From the NCBI RefSeq assembly GCF_007677725.1, contig NZ_VEDF01000015.1:1-64000 (forward strand): 64,000 bases of DNA, written 5' to 3'. Below the pieces are notes generated by a model. It saw nothing but the letters and a program-made list of their open reading frames with translations, was not told the origin of the DNA and did no database searches. The position numbers were made by a program, and so were the translations under genes. Origin of the DNA: Pseudomonas sp. URMO17WK12:I11 (GTDB lineage: Bacteria; Pseudomonadota; Gammaproteobacteria; Pseudomonadales; Pseudomonadaceae). Positions 36,270 through 45,203 of this stretch are shown here, piece by piece (within the stretch, counting starts at the first letter, position 1; each line of letters starts with the position of its first letter).

Positions 36270-36753
36270 GCGTGTTTGGATGTGCACAGCGATGTTGGCG
36301 GTGGCGCTGTTACAGGGGGGCACGCGGTCGCTGGCAGCGTCGACCACTGAGGAAAATGTCGCGACCATCAAATTCGCTAATAAAGGCTCGAACGACGCGC
36401 CCGGCAAAACCTGTACGAAAAATGTGTCATGGAACCACACGGGCAGCTACAACCTGGCTGACATGGACTGCAAGAATGACGAAGCGTATTTTTACATGTT
36501 TGAAAACGTGCCCTCTGCGATGAAGATCATGTTGAGCTCAGAAAAGGACTGCAACAAGAACAAGGATAACTGGGAATTTGAAATGATCAGCTTCAAACAC
36601 CCCCTGACGATGGATAACTGGAAACGCATTTCTGATCTCAAAGGGATGGTGGCCGGCCAGATTATCGTCCCGGGGTTGAAACTCACGCGAGAGGATTACG
36701 ACCACGGCAACATCGACGGAAAACTGTCCTGTTTCACGATCGACCGGCCTTGA
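36253..36753 (+). CDS. Small secreted four-cysteine protein of unknown function
   Basis: The 166-residue protein has a clear Sec signal peptide (about residues 1-28, MLAVALLQGG core, LAAS cleavage region). The mature part has four cysteines, at 54, 73, 100 and 160, suggesting two disulfides, and is rich in Asn, Asp and Lys. I recognise no family. It is the only member of the rightward unit with a signal peptide. Its ATG lies inside the end of protein C with ttggagg upstream. It could be a secreted partner, a periplasmic immunity-like protein or an independent toxin. The sequence does not decide between these. Confidence 0.7.
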   Translation: MKRINKRVWMCTAMLAVALLQGGTRSLAASTTEENVATIKFANKGSNDAPGKTCTKNVSWNHTGSYNLADMDCKNDEAYFYMFENVPSAMKIMLSSEKDCNKNKDNWEFEMISFKHPLTMDNWKRISDLKGMVAGQIIVPGLKLTREDYDHGNIDGKLSCFTIDRP

Positions 36754-36798
36754 TGTCGGGCAGCCCTCTATGAGTGTTCAAGTCCAGGAGTGTGTGTG

Positions 36799-39700
36799 AT
36801 GACTCAAGCCACGTCAGTTCATTCCAATGCGTTCAATTTCATGAGTTTCATTCAGGGCGGCGTCGACCCCAGAACCGGGCAATACACGGTCGCCATCGAC
36901 TTGCCGGAACTCAAGGCCAACGACCTGCAAGGGCCGGGTTTTGCCCTTCGCCTGGCATTCAACCCATTGAACCTGGTCGATTCGGGTTTCGGTAGGGGTT
37001 GGGACCTCAAGCTCTCGCAGTACACACCGCACAATCAGGTGTTGGCGTTGAGTACTGGCGAGGCCTTCCGGGTCAACGATACCGACCGTGAGGACCGACG
37101 CCTGTTCATGCCAGAGCAGAAGCTGGCGAGCTTCCATGTCTACAAAGTGGGAGAGCAACCACTGGGTGGCATTACCCAGCTACGAGTGGTGCACCGTTCG
37201 GGACTGGTGGAAATACTCGAGCGCATGCAGGTCGGCAACACATGGATTGCCCTGCCGGTGGAAATTCGCTCAGCGCTTGGGCATCACGTGAAGTTGCGCT
37301 ACAGCGACTTCAACCAGGCTTACAAGTTGCTCGAGTGGGTAGACGATGCCCAGGGCAACCCGCTGCTAAGGCTTGTGCGCACTAGCACCCAGGTAGCCAT
37401 TCAAGAGTACCCGTATGAGGGGGATGGTGGGGAGCCACTGGCGAAGTTCGTGATGCATCTGGGCAGCGACAACCGGGTCGATACACTGGCCTTGCCCACC
37501 AGCAACCAGGCCAGCTGGCGGTACGAGTATGGGTTCGAGGACTACATGTACATCACCCGGGTCAAGACCCCCACCGGTGCCCAGGAAGACCTCTACTACG
37601 AGGACGAAGGTCACCGCTTCCCCAGCAGTGCCAGGCGCGCCAACTTGCCGCGGGTGACACGCCATGTCACCAGACCTCGCTTCGACCAGCCGGAAATGGA
37701 GGTCAGTTATTCCTACCAGTCCGATGCACCGGGTGGGTGGGGCAAGCGCAACTTCCTAGGCGATGATAGCGTCGCCTGGCATGAGGATGACGGCCAGGAC
37801 AACCTGTATCGCTACAACGGCCGCTACTACTACGGCTCCATCCAGCAGCATTGGGTAGATGGTAAGGTAGTGCGAACCATTGAACGCCAGTTCAACCGCT
37901 TTCACTTGTTGGTCTCCGAGGTCACCCGCCAGGGCGACGCCGTGTCGGAAACCCTGCAGGATTACGGTGGGGACGAGGAGCAGCCGTTCGAAAACCAACC
38001 TCCCAACTTCCAGCTGGTAACCAAAGAGCGGCGCCGCTGGCGCGACGCCGGGGGTGAACGTACCCCACGTGTAGAGGAGGTGAACAGCATTTATGACAAC
38101 GATGGCAACCTTACCGAGCGTACGTTGGCAACCGGTGTTCGGGAAGTCAGCCTTTGGTACCCGCCTGAAGGTGAGGGCGAGGACTGCCCTCCAGATCCCT
38201 TTGGCTTCAAGCGACACCTGAAGCGCAAGACTGTGGAACCGGCCAAGGCAGATGGCTCGGCCCCGGTTCTGTACCAACATTACACCTATGCACTTTGCCC
38301 AAGCCTGGACGATCCTCTGTACGACCCGACTGATCCCGATCATGCCTGGAGGGGCGCTGGGGTACACGTGGTCGAGGACGAAGAACTGTACGAAGGCCAG
38401 GATACCCTGCTCGAAGCAAACCATTTCGAGTACTACCAGACGCCTGCCGACCCGTTTCTTCATGGCCGTATGCAGAGCCAGGAATTGGCCCATGGGAATG
38501 AGCAGACACCGCCAACTACCACGACCACCTTTACCTATGGCAAAGACCATGACAGCCGCGCCGGTGAAGCCGTCCTCAAGACCGTGCAAACCCTTACCGG
38601 CTTCGATGGCGAGAGCAAAGTCATCACCTTGCACCATTCGATCCTGCTCGACCAGCCACTGCTCAACCGCGATGACAACGACGTCGAGATCCGCTACGAG
38701 TACGACGCCCTGCGCCGTGTGACCCGCGAGACGGTAGCGCCGGGCAAGGACTCGGAAGCGTCGCGCAGGTACCAGTACTTCCTCTGTGGCAACGATTACG
38801 AGCAGGCCCATCAATGGGCGTTCGATGTGAAGCAAGTGAAGACGGCAACGCATTTCGACGGCCTGAACCGGGCCATTTATGAAGAGCGTGACGATGTCGA
38901 CAGCAAGGTGTTCGCCGGTGCGCCACGGCCGATCTATCGCGCGGCCTACGATGGCTTGGGCCAGTTGGTGGAAGAAACGGAAGTCGATTGGCTGGGCGAG
39001 CGCCTTCTCGAGCTCAAGAGCACGTACCAGTACGACGACTGGGGCGAACAGTGCTGTGTGATCGGCCCGGATGGCGTGCAGACCCATGAGCAGAAGGACC
39101 CGATCGGTACCCGAGAATCGGCTGGGCCGATCCAGTTCAACTGGCGGGTAGGGGATGATGGAACGAGCAGCGGGGTCACTGAAACCTGGTTCAACCTGTT
39201 CGAAAAACCGACGCGTGTCGAACGCTACGTGGAGAATGAAGACCTCGTTCGCAAACAGGAAAGCCTCAAAGTGCTCGCCTATGATGGCCTGGGCCGGTTG
39301 CTGAAGGAAACCGACGGTGTGGGAGCAAAACCGCGAATCAACAGTTATGTATACGATGCCTTCGAGCGTCTGGTCGAGCATACCCTGCCAGGTAACGCCA
39401 GAGTGGTACGAGTGTTCGCCAGTCATAGCCGTGAGGACTTGCCGGTAAGTATCAGCGTCAACAAGGTCCTATTGGGCGAGCAGACATTCGACGGCCTTGA
39501 CCGACGCACCAGTGCCACCACAGGTGGACGCAAACAGAGGTTCCACTACCATCCGGGGCAGAATCAGCCTTATGAAATGATCGTCCCGAGCGGCGAGGTG
39601 GTCACTTACGAATACGACCTGAGCGTGGGAGAAGAGCCTACCCTGCGCAAGGTGGCAGGCGAGCCTGCCAATTTCGAATTCGACAAGCACAATGCACGCC

Positions 39701-40692
39701 TGCTGGATTGCGAGGTACCTGGGCAGGCCACCGCCCGCACTTATTTCAGTAATGGCGATACCCGGACCGAGACACGTACCGTGGATGGGCAGGCCTACGC
39801 GATGCTTTACGACCACAGTTATCGCAGCCGTTTGCGCAGCTATACCGATGTGACGGGGCAGGTGCAGCAATACGACTACAACGCCTTCGGGCAGCTGGAA
39901 GAAACCCGCCTGCATCCCGTAGCGCCATGGAAAGGGTCGAGGGCCAGGGTGCGACGAATGGCCGAAGACGATGAGGTACTTATCCGCTCCAGCTTTGTCT
40001 ACGACAGTCTCGGCCGTAGTGAGTCCATCACCACCTGCGATGAGCAAACCGGTAATACGTTGAAAACCAGCCTGGAATACGATGCGTATGAGCGCGAAGT
40101 ATTGCGCACATTCGATTTTGGCAACGTGGTTCAGACCTTGGAGCAGTGTTACGACGAATACGACTGTCTGAAATGGCGCACGCTCAAGGAAGATGGCCGT
40201 GAATTGCGTCACGAGACCTATGGGTACGACCTACGCGGACGGTTGGTGAATTACACCTGCAGAGCAGCAGAAAGTGCTGACCCAGATCAGCCCGATGCGC
40301 ACTATTGGCCGGTTGATCCCTATGGCAAGAAAATCAAGGGGCAAATCTTCAGCTTCGATGACCTGGACAACATCAAGATTGTCGTCACAACGTTCGAGGG
40401 GGGAAGCAATCGGGCCGTCTATACCTGTGGCGACCCTGCCAAAGGTGAGGATCCGGCGCAACTGAAATCCTTTACCAACACCCACAAGGACTACCTGCCC
40501 AAGGTGGTGAACCTGGATTACGACGCCAATGGCAACATGGTGCTGGACGAGGCGCAGCGCATGTTGAAGTACGATGCCTTGAACCGGCTGGTCTCGGTAA
40601 CGCTGCCAGCGCGCAGTGCCAACGAACCCGGAGAACAGGTGAGCTACCACTACGATGCTCAGGATGTGCTTAGCGGTACCTCAGGCGACTAG
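36799..40692 (+). CDS. Rhs/YD-repeat protein 2, ends before the core and tip
   Basis: The 1297-residue protein is a paralogue of the Rhs protein at 21429: VHSNAFNFMSFIQGGVDPRTGQY at the start, FALRLAFNPLNLVDSGFGRGWDLKLSQY, and YD repeats throughout. It stops after LDYDANGNMVLDEAQRMLKYDALNRL...YHYDAQDVLSGTSGD, where the full-length paralogue continues into the core. The core and the variable tip are missing, and the next gene begins 45 bp later on the other strand. The 3' part was therefore probably lost by deletion. Either it is a decayed toxin carrier or a tipless cocoon that works with another polypeptide. CAGGAG precedes the ATG. Confidence 0.8.
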   Translation: MTQATSVHSNAFNFMSFIQGGVDPRTGQYTVAIDLPELKANDLQGPGFALRLAFNPLNLVDSGFGRGWDLKLSQYTPHNQVLALSTGEAFRVNDTDREDRRLFMPEQKLASFHVYKVGEQPLGGITQLRVVHRSGLVEILERMQVGNTWIALPVEIRSALGHHVKLRYSDFNQAYKLLEWVDDAQGNPLLRLVRTSTQVAIQEYPYEGDGGEPLAKFVMHLGSDNRVDTLALPTSNQASWRYEYGFEDYMYITRVKTPTGAQEDLYYEDEGHRFPSSARRANLPRVTRHVTRPRFDQPEMEVSYSYQSDAPGGWGKRNFLGDDSVAWHEDDGQDNLYRYNGRYYYGSIQQHWVDGKVVRTIERQFNRFHLLVSEVTRQGDAVSETLQDYGGDEEQPFENQPPNFQLVTKERRRWRDAGGERTPRVEEVNSIYDNDGNLTERTLATGVREVSLWYPPEGEGEDCPPDPFGFKRHLKRKTVEPAKADGSAPVLYQHYTYALCPSLDDPLYDPTDPDHAWRGAGVHVVEDEELYEGQDTLLEANHFEYYQTPADPFLHGRMQSQELAHGNEQTPPTTTTTFTYGKDHDSRAGEAVLKTVQTLTGFDGESKVITLHHSILLDQPLLNRDDNDVEIRYEYDALRRVTRETVAPGKDSEASRRYQYFLCGNDYEQAHQWAFDVKQVKTATHFDGLNRAIYEERDDVDSKVFAGAPRPIYRAAYDGLGQLVEETEVDWLGERLLELKSTYQYDDWGEQCCVIGPDGVQTHEQKDPIGTRESAGPIQFNWRVGDDGTSSGVTETWFNLFEKPTRVERYVENEDLVRKQESLKVLAYDGLGRLLKETDGVGAKPRINSYVYDAFERLVEHTLPGNARVVRVFASHSREDLPVSISVNKVLLGEQTFDGLDRRTSATTGGRKQRFHYHPGQNQPYEMIVPSGEVVTYEYDLSVGEEPTLRKVAGEPANFEFDKHNARLLDCEVPGQATARTYFSNGDTRTETRTVDGQAYAMLYDHSYRSRLRSYTDVTGQVQQYDYNAFGQLEETRLHPVAPWKGSRARVRRMAEDDEVLIRSSFVYDSLGRSESITTCDEQTGNTLKTSLEYDAYEREVLRTFDFGNVVQTLEQCYDEYDCLKWRTLKEDGRELRHETYGYDLRGRLVNYTCRAAESADPDQPDAHYWPVDPYGKKIKGQIFSFDDLDNIKIVVTTFEGGSNRAVYTCGDPAKGEDPAQLKSFTNTHKDYLPKVVNLDYDANGNMVLDEAQRMLKYDALNRLVSVTLPARSANEPGEQVSYHYDAQDVLSGTSGD

Positions 40693-40703
40693 CTCGACAG
40701 GCT

Positions 40704-40729
40704 ACTGGGAGATGCGTGCATCTCCCAGT
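40704..40729. terminator. Hairpin between Rhs protein 2 and the fimbrial operon end
   Basis: A perfect 11-bp stem actgggagatg/catctcccagt with a four-base loop lies between the two convergent stop codons. No T run follows on either strand, so it is at best a weak terminator or an mRNA 3'-end stabiliser. Confidence 0.5.
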
Positions 40730-40736
40730 GGTCAGC

Positions 40737-41813
40737 TCAGCGATAGCGTACGGTGAAGTTCAGTGCGCCATTCGCCTTGCCTGCTTTGACGCGGTTCTCG
40801 GTTTGAATGTAGTGGGCCTTGAGCTTCATCACGGTGGTGCCATTGCTCAAGGCGATCATCGATTGCTCCTTGTCGAGTGGCATCGGGGTTCCGTCTTCCT
40901 TCAGTAGCTGAATGCCGACCCCTTGGGCATCGGAATCGGTGGTCAAGCCAAGTATGCCTTGATCCCCTGCACCGATGGGCGTCGAGCCGTTCTTGCCGGT
41001 GAGCTCCAGCGTGGCGACGGCGTTCTGGTCCGGGTCGGTCTGGCAGGCCGACAAGGTGATCTGGAAGGCAGCCGGTGTGGTCGTGAAACCTGGGCCGGTA
41101 AACGCCGATTGCTCCCACTCACCCAGGTCGACAGGATTAGGCATGACCGCATCGTGGCCAATGCTGCACTGAGACTGGATAACGGTCCCGCGCAGGCGGT
41201 ACCTCAAGGCCAACCCTATGTTGTTGAAGTCCAGATGACCCGTGAACATCTCGGCATCCACATGATGGATGCCAGGGGGCAGCTCGCCAGTTTTCACCAG
41301 CGTCACGTAATGGTACATGCCGTACAGTTCGAAATGGCTAAAGTTATGCCGCTCCTTTCGCTGTGCCACGAACGGTACATAGGTCGAGCCAGCCACCGGC
41401 AAGAAGTCTGAAGTACCATCTCCACTGAAGGGGGACTCGAGCCGCAGGACTGCACCGATACCGGGTACGTTGGTGGGGATGATCGGGTTGCTGGTTGCGC
41501 TGTGCCCCAGCACGATGGGTGGACGGCTGGCGTTCAGCGTGAAGGTCATCACCACATCGCCTTCGTTACGGCACTGAAGCTTGTATCGCTCGTTGTTGAC
41601 GATGGGCACTCCCTTGTCTGGCGGGCCGATGAAGTCCCCCACCCTGGCGTTCAGTGGAACGTAGCGGGTACCGAGGTTGTATTCCATGGTCATCGGCGAA
41701 GAACCTGGTAGCCACCGGCAGTAGCTTTGTGGGTCCGCATCGGCCAGGGCCTGGCTCATCGGTCCGGCAAGGCACAGCAAAACGGCCAGGACGCTGCGTG
41801 GAAATAGGGTCAT
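40737..41813 (-). CDS. Chaperone-usher fimbrial tip adhesin (two-domain)
   Basis: The 358-residue protein has a signal peptide ending at about residue 24 (SQALA). An N-terminal receptor-binding region (about 25-205) is followed by a pilin domain (about 206-358) with a cysteine pair (QSQCSIGH and LSACQTD) and the terminal donor/chaperone-recognised strand GALNFTVRYR. This two-domain layout is that of FimH-like tip adhesins. Its ATG overlaps the usher stop codon (ATGA), as expected for the last gene of the operon. Receptor specificity cannot be predicted. Confidence 0.85.
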   Translation of the reverse strand: MTLFPRSVLAVLLCLAGPMSQALADADPQSYCRWLPGSSPMTMEYNLGTRYVPLNARVGDFIGPPDKGVPIVNNERYKLQCRNEGDVVMTFTLNASRPPIVLGHSATSNPIIPTNVPGIGAVLRLESPFSGDGTSDFLPVAGSTYVPFVAQRKERHNFSHFELYGMYHYVTLVKTGELPPGIHHVDAEMFTGHLDFNNIGLALRYRLRGTVIQSQCSIGHDAVMPNPVDLGEWEQSAFTGPGFTTTPAAFQITLSACQTDPDQNAVATLELTGKNGSTPIGAGDQGILGLTTDSDAQGVGIQLLKEDGTPMPLDKEQSMIALSNGTTVMKLKAHYIQTENRVKAGKANGALNFTVRYR

Positions 41814-44335
41814 GTCGCTTCCTCGAAAGCTGGCTGGCTGCAGGTCAAGTCCTGCAAGTAGTAGCCTTGGTTGAGCTGCAGGGCCGCAGGATCCAGTTCA
41901 ACCTGGCATTGTTGGTCGCCGCGCTTGCCCCATCTCAAGGTCAAGGTCTGGGCACGCAAGGTGGTTTCCATGGCCGCTTGCCCCGCCTGGCCGATCAAAC
42001 CAAGTTGTTCACCCTTGGTATCGAGTACCAAGGCACCAAAAGGTAGCGGGCTGCCGTCGGCATGACGCAGGGTAAGGACCAGGCGGGTAATGGTGCGGGC
42101 GTCGAATGTGCTTTTGACGATCGCCCCACGGCGCGGTATGACCCGAGCGGTACCGTTGTCGATTTGCACGTCTGGACCGAGGGTGTCGGTTTGCAACAAC
42201 AACGTGTTGTAACGATAAGGTTGCAGGGACGGCACGATGGTATAGCCCCGCGCATTGGTCGTGGCGCTTGCGCTATTCTGCACCCCCACACCTGCAACGC
42301 CGGGTACTTCGACAAGTCCGGCGGTGTCGCCAATCCATGTGCCGAATTCGACGCCTTGCGCATGCCACAGCATCGCGCCGCTGGCATTGAGCGAGACGCT
42401 GCGATAGTCGGTACCTTGACTGATGCCGGTGCCGACACTGCCCCACCCCCCTTGGTAACCGAGCGCGAGCGCGCCGCTGCGCTGGTGGCGTTCATTCTGG
42501 CTCAGGCTCGCGTTGTAGCTCAGTTGGCCATTATCGGCGGTGCCACTCAGGCCAGCCCGCTGGCTATAGCCCTGGCGCTGTTTCTGCCAATCCAATGTGG
42601 CATTTGCGGAGCGCCCGAAGTCCAGGGGCATGGACACGCTCAAGCCGAACTGACGATCGCTGCCATAGTTGTCGGTCAGCGATTGAGAGGCGAACAGGTT
42701 GTAGGTGAGTCCGGCGTGGTAGGTGCTGAAACTCAGTTGGTACTGACGCTGGGTGCTATTGCGTTGCCAGTAGTCCTGCTGTGAAAAGCTCAGGTTCAGG
42801 CTGTGCCGCTGGCCCAGGCGCTGATACACCGATGCCTCGAGGCGGCTGCGGCGGCTGCCCTGGAAATTGCCAGGTTGGCTGCGCTGGCGCACGGCCTCGC
42901 TGAAGTCTCGGTAGCCTTGCGTGGAGTAACGGTAGCCGGCAAAACGCAGGTTGGTACCGAAGTCGAACGATTTGCCATATTTGAAGGCATAGCTCTGGCC
43001 CTGGGCCTCGGTCTGGTCGGCCGCATCGATCTGGCTGTCGGCGTGGGTCATATCCAGCGCAACCGCTCCCAGGTTGCCCAGGTTCTTGCCGATACCAAGG
43101 TTCGCTGCCCGGTAGTGATCGCTGAGCATCAAGCCGCCGTATAGCGTCAGGTCCCACTCCATGCCTGTGCTGAACGTGGCCTGTGCCAGCATCGGCTTGT
43201 CGTGACGCGCCGCCGGGTTGTAGCGGCCGATGGTCGCGTTGTAGCGCCATACGCCGGGGCGTAGCAGGTTGCCCAGCGAGGCGTAGGGTTGTACGAATCG
43301 GCGTACCTGGCCATCGGCTTCGGTCACCACCACTTCGAGCTCACCATTGCCGGCGACATTGAGGTCATCGATGGCGTACGGGCCAGGACTTACGTAGGTG
43401 GAGTAGATCGGATAGCCGTTTTGCCACACCTCGAGCTTGGCACGTGTTTGCGCCACGCCGCGGATGACCGGTGCATAGCCCTGCTGGGTATCCGTCAGCA
43501 TGCCCATGTCCGAGGCCACCTGTAGACCGGTGATGGGAACGCCGCTGAAGATATCGCTGTCGGTGAAGCTTTCGCCAATTGTGAGGTTGGCACGCGTGCC
43601 GGGCAGGTCGCGCTGGGCGTAGGTGCGGGTGCGCGTCCAGCTACGGTTGCCGTCGCTGTCCTGCCTCCAGGATTGGCTGGTGCGCAGGCGCCAGTCCCCG
43701 AGATTGATCCCACTGTCCAGATAAAGGTCGTCGTTGCTGTGATGGCCCTGCTGGCGATGGTGCATCCGCAATGTCGAAACGGTGTAATTGATGAAGGCAG
43801 CATTGATACCGCTGTCCCAGCGGGACGGGTCGCTGCTACCGTCAGCGGCGCGGCGCATGGCAATCTGCGGGATCGAGATAGCCAGGCGCAGGCGCTCCGG
43901 CTTGAAGTCAAGCTGAGCGCCGGGCACGGCTCGCGGCAGTTGCAGGCAGGTTTTTTGCACGGCTTCGCCGTCCTGCAGCGCCTCGAGACGTAATCCCCAC
44001 TCAGCCAGCAGGGTTGGCGCCAGGCAAGGCTGGAGCTTGCCGTCACTGTCCGCATGAAAATCCAGGGTATGCCGGCCGACAGGTTCCAGGTTGACCAGCA
44101 CGGTTACGTCATAACGGCCAGGTGGCAAGGCCGATTGTTGCAACAGCTTCAAGGCCTGTTCACCGGCACCGGTGGCTCGGCCAGGCATGGTGCGCAGAAA
44201 GCCTGCATCGAATGCCACTTCTTGAGCGGCTGTGTGCAGGGAGATGGCCATCAACCCGGCCACAGCATAAGCCAGACGCCATGAAGCGGTGTGCTTGCTG
44301 CAGATCAAGAGCAAGCGCTTTGAATAGAAAGGCAT
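41810..44335 (-). CDS. Outer-membrane fimbrial usher
   Basis: The 841-residue FimD/PapC family protein forms the pore through which pilin-chaperone complexes are assembled. It has a signal peptide (to about residue 38), the N-terminal chaperone-binding domain beginning EVAFDAGFL, a 24-strand barrel with the plug region around residues 200-330 (YAPVIRGVAQTRAKLEVWQNG), and C-terminal beta-sandwich domains with a cysteine pair (QQCQVEL and DLTCSQP). AAGGAG lies seven bases before the ATG at 44335; the longer frame to 44425 would place a basic stretch before the signal peptide. Confidence 0.93.
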   Translation of the reverse strand: MPFYSKRLLLICSKHTASWRLAYAVAGLMAISLHTAAQEVAFDAGFLRTMPGRATGAGEQALKLLQQSALPPGRYDVTVLVNLEPVGRHTLDFHADSDGKLQPCLAPTLLAEWGLRLEALQDGEAVQKTCLQLPRAVPGAQLDFKPERLRLAISIPQIAMRRAADGSSDPSRWDSGINAAFINYTVSTLRMHHRQQGHHSNDDLYLDSGINLGDWRLRTSQSWRQDSDGNRSWTRTRTYAQRDLPGTRANLTIGESFTDSDIFSGVPITGLQVASDMGMLTDTQQGYAPVIRGVAQTRAKLEVWQNGYPIYSTYVSPGPYAIDDLNVAGNGELEVVVTEADGQVRRFVQPYASLGNLLRPGVWRYNATIGRYNPAARHDKPMLAQATFSTGMEWDLTLYGGLMLSDHYRAANLGIGKNLGNLGAVALDMTHADSQIDAADQTEAQGQSYAFKYGKSFDFGTNLRFAGYRYSTQGYRDFSEAVRQRSQPGNFQGSRRSRLEASVYQRLGQRHSLNLSFSQQDYWQRNSTQRQYQLSFSTYHAGLTYNLFASQSLTDNYGSDRQFGLSVSMPLDFGRSANATLDWQKQRQGYSQRAGLSGTADNGQLSYNASLSQNERHQRSGALALGYQGGWGSVGTGISQGTDYRSVSLNASGAMLWHAQGVEFGTWIGDTAGLVEVPGVAGVGVQNSASATTNARGYTIVPSLQPYRYNTLLLQTDTLGPDVQIDNGTARVIPRRGAIVKSTFDARTITRLVLTLRHADGSPLPFGALVLDTKGEQLGLIGQAGQAAMETTLRAQTLTLRWGKRGDQQCQVELDPAALQLNQGYYLQDLTCSQPAFEEAT

Positions 44336-44369
44336 GTGTCGACTCCTTGCTTTGCGACGATGCCGGGCA

Positions 44370-45122
44370 TCAGTGAGTCGTGGCGATGGGCTGGGTGAGG
44401 GGTTCGGTATGGCCGCCGAAGTCATTGATCACGGAAAAACGCACTGTCGAATCGGCGCTCAGAGGCGTTCCCGCCAGCGCATGATCGTGCTCGGAAAGTG
44501 GTGCCACCATGGGGGGAGCGTCGAGCTTGTACGTCTGCCCCTGCGTGGAGGCTGCCAGGCCAATGAAGGTGATGTAGAACGGCGAAGGGTTATGAATGCG
44601 TAGCCACTTTTCGCCTTGCTTTTGCACCACCGAGAACCTCAGGGCTTGCAACTGCTCACTCGGCGTGCCCTTTAACTGAGCTGGCCGATAGAACAACTTG
44701 ATTCGCGTGCGCAGGGCGATATTGAGCTGGTTGCCAGGCTGCTCGCTGACGTTGGGTATCTCCTGCATGTTGAAAAAGAACAGCGATTCGCGGTCTTGCG
44801 GCAACGTATTGGGCAGGCTGTTTATCTGCACAAGCTGCTCGCTGGTGGGTACGATGCTGAACAAGGGCGGGGTGATGATGAAGGGAACCGGGGTGGTCTC
44901 ATCATCGGCCTCGGTATTGATCCAGGTCTGCACGGCGTAATGACTGGTCGAAGGGTTTTTTACAACGGCCGAAGTGCTGCGTTTGTCGCTGTCAAATACA
45001 ATGCGCGTATTATTGAGTGTCAGTGCGCAGTGGCCTGTAAGGGGGGCAGTCGATAGGATTACTGCCAGGCAAGCGCGTACAACAGCGCGCGCTGGCGCTA
45101 TCGCGCAACGTGAATTATTCAT
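44370..45122 (-). CDS. Periplasmic fimbrial chaperone
   Basis: The 250-residue PapD-like chaperone caps pilin subunits by donor-strand complementation. It has a signal peptide ending near GHCA, the N-terminal LTLNNTRIVFDSDKRSTS strand with conserved Arg, the SLFFFNMQEIP signature and the KLFYRP motif with Lys and Arg, all typical. The start at 45122 (MNNSRC) is preferred over 45155 because the latter lies in a hairpin stem and would lengthen the signal region. Neither start has a strong ribosome binding site. The gene follows the pilin gene after 81 bp. Confidence 0.9.
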   Translation of the reverse strand: MNNSRCAIAPARAVVRACLAVILSTAPLTGHCALTLNNTRIVFDSDKRSTSAVVKNPSTSHYAVQTWINTEADDETTPVPFIITPPLFSIVPTSEQLVQINSLPNTLPQDRESLFFFNMQEIPNVSEQPGNQLNIALRTRIKLFYRPAQLKGTPSEQLQALRFSVVQKQGEKWLRIHNPSPFYITFIGLAASTQGQTYKLDAPPMVAPLSEHDHALAGTPLSADSTVRFSVINDFGGHTEPLTQPIATTH

Positions 45123-45139
45123 GTAGAAAGTCCATGGAG

Positions 45140-45164
45140 TCCGGGCGTAATGCATACGCCCGGA
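45140..45164 (-). other. Perfect hairpin between pilin and chaperone genes
   Basis: tccgggcgta (45140-45149) and tacgcccgga (45155-45164) form a perfect 10-bp stem with a five-base loop and no T run. Placed between the major pilin and the rest of the operon, it probably stabilises the pilin message or reduces downstream expression, as known for other fimbrial operons. That role is inference. Confidence 0.65.
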
Positions 45165-45203
45165 TGTACCGGCAAATCGCTAAGGCAGGAGTGCTACCGG
45201 TAT

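Noticed and set aside
21429..40692. Classical Tc toxin complex (TcA/TcB/TcC)
   Set aside because: No TcA-like or SpvB/TcB-like protein is present; only the Rhs core resembles TccC.
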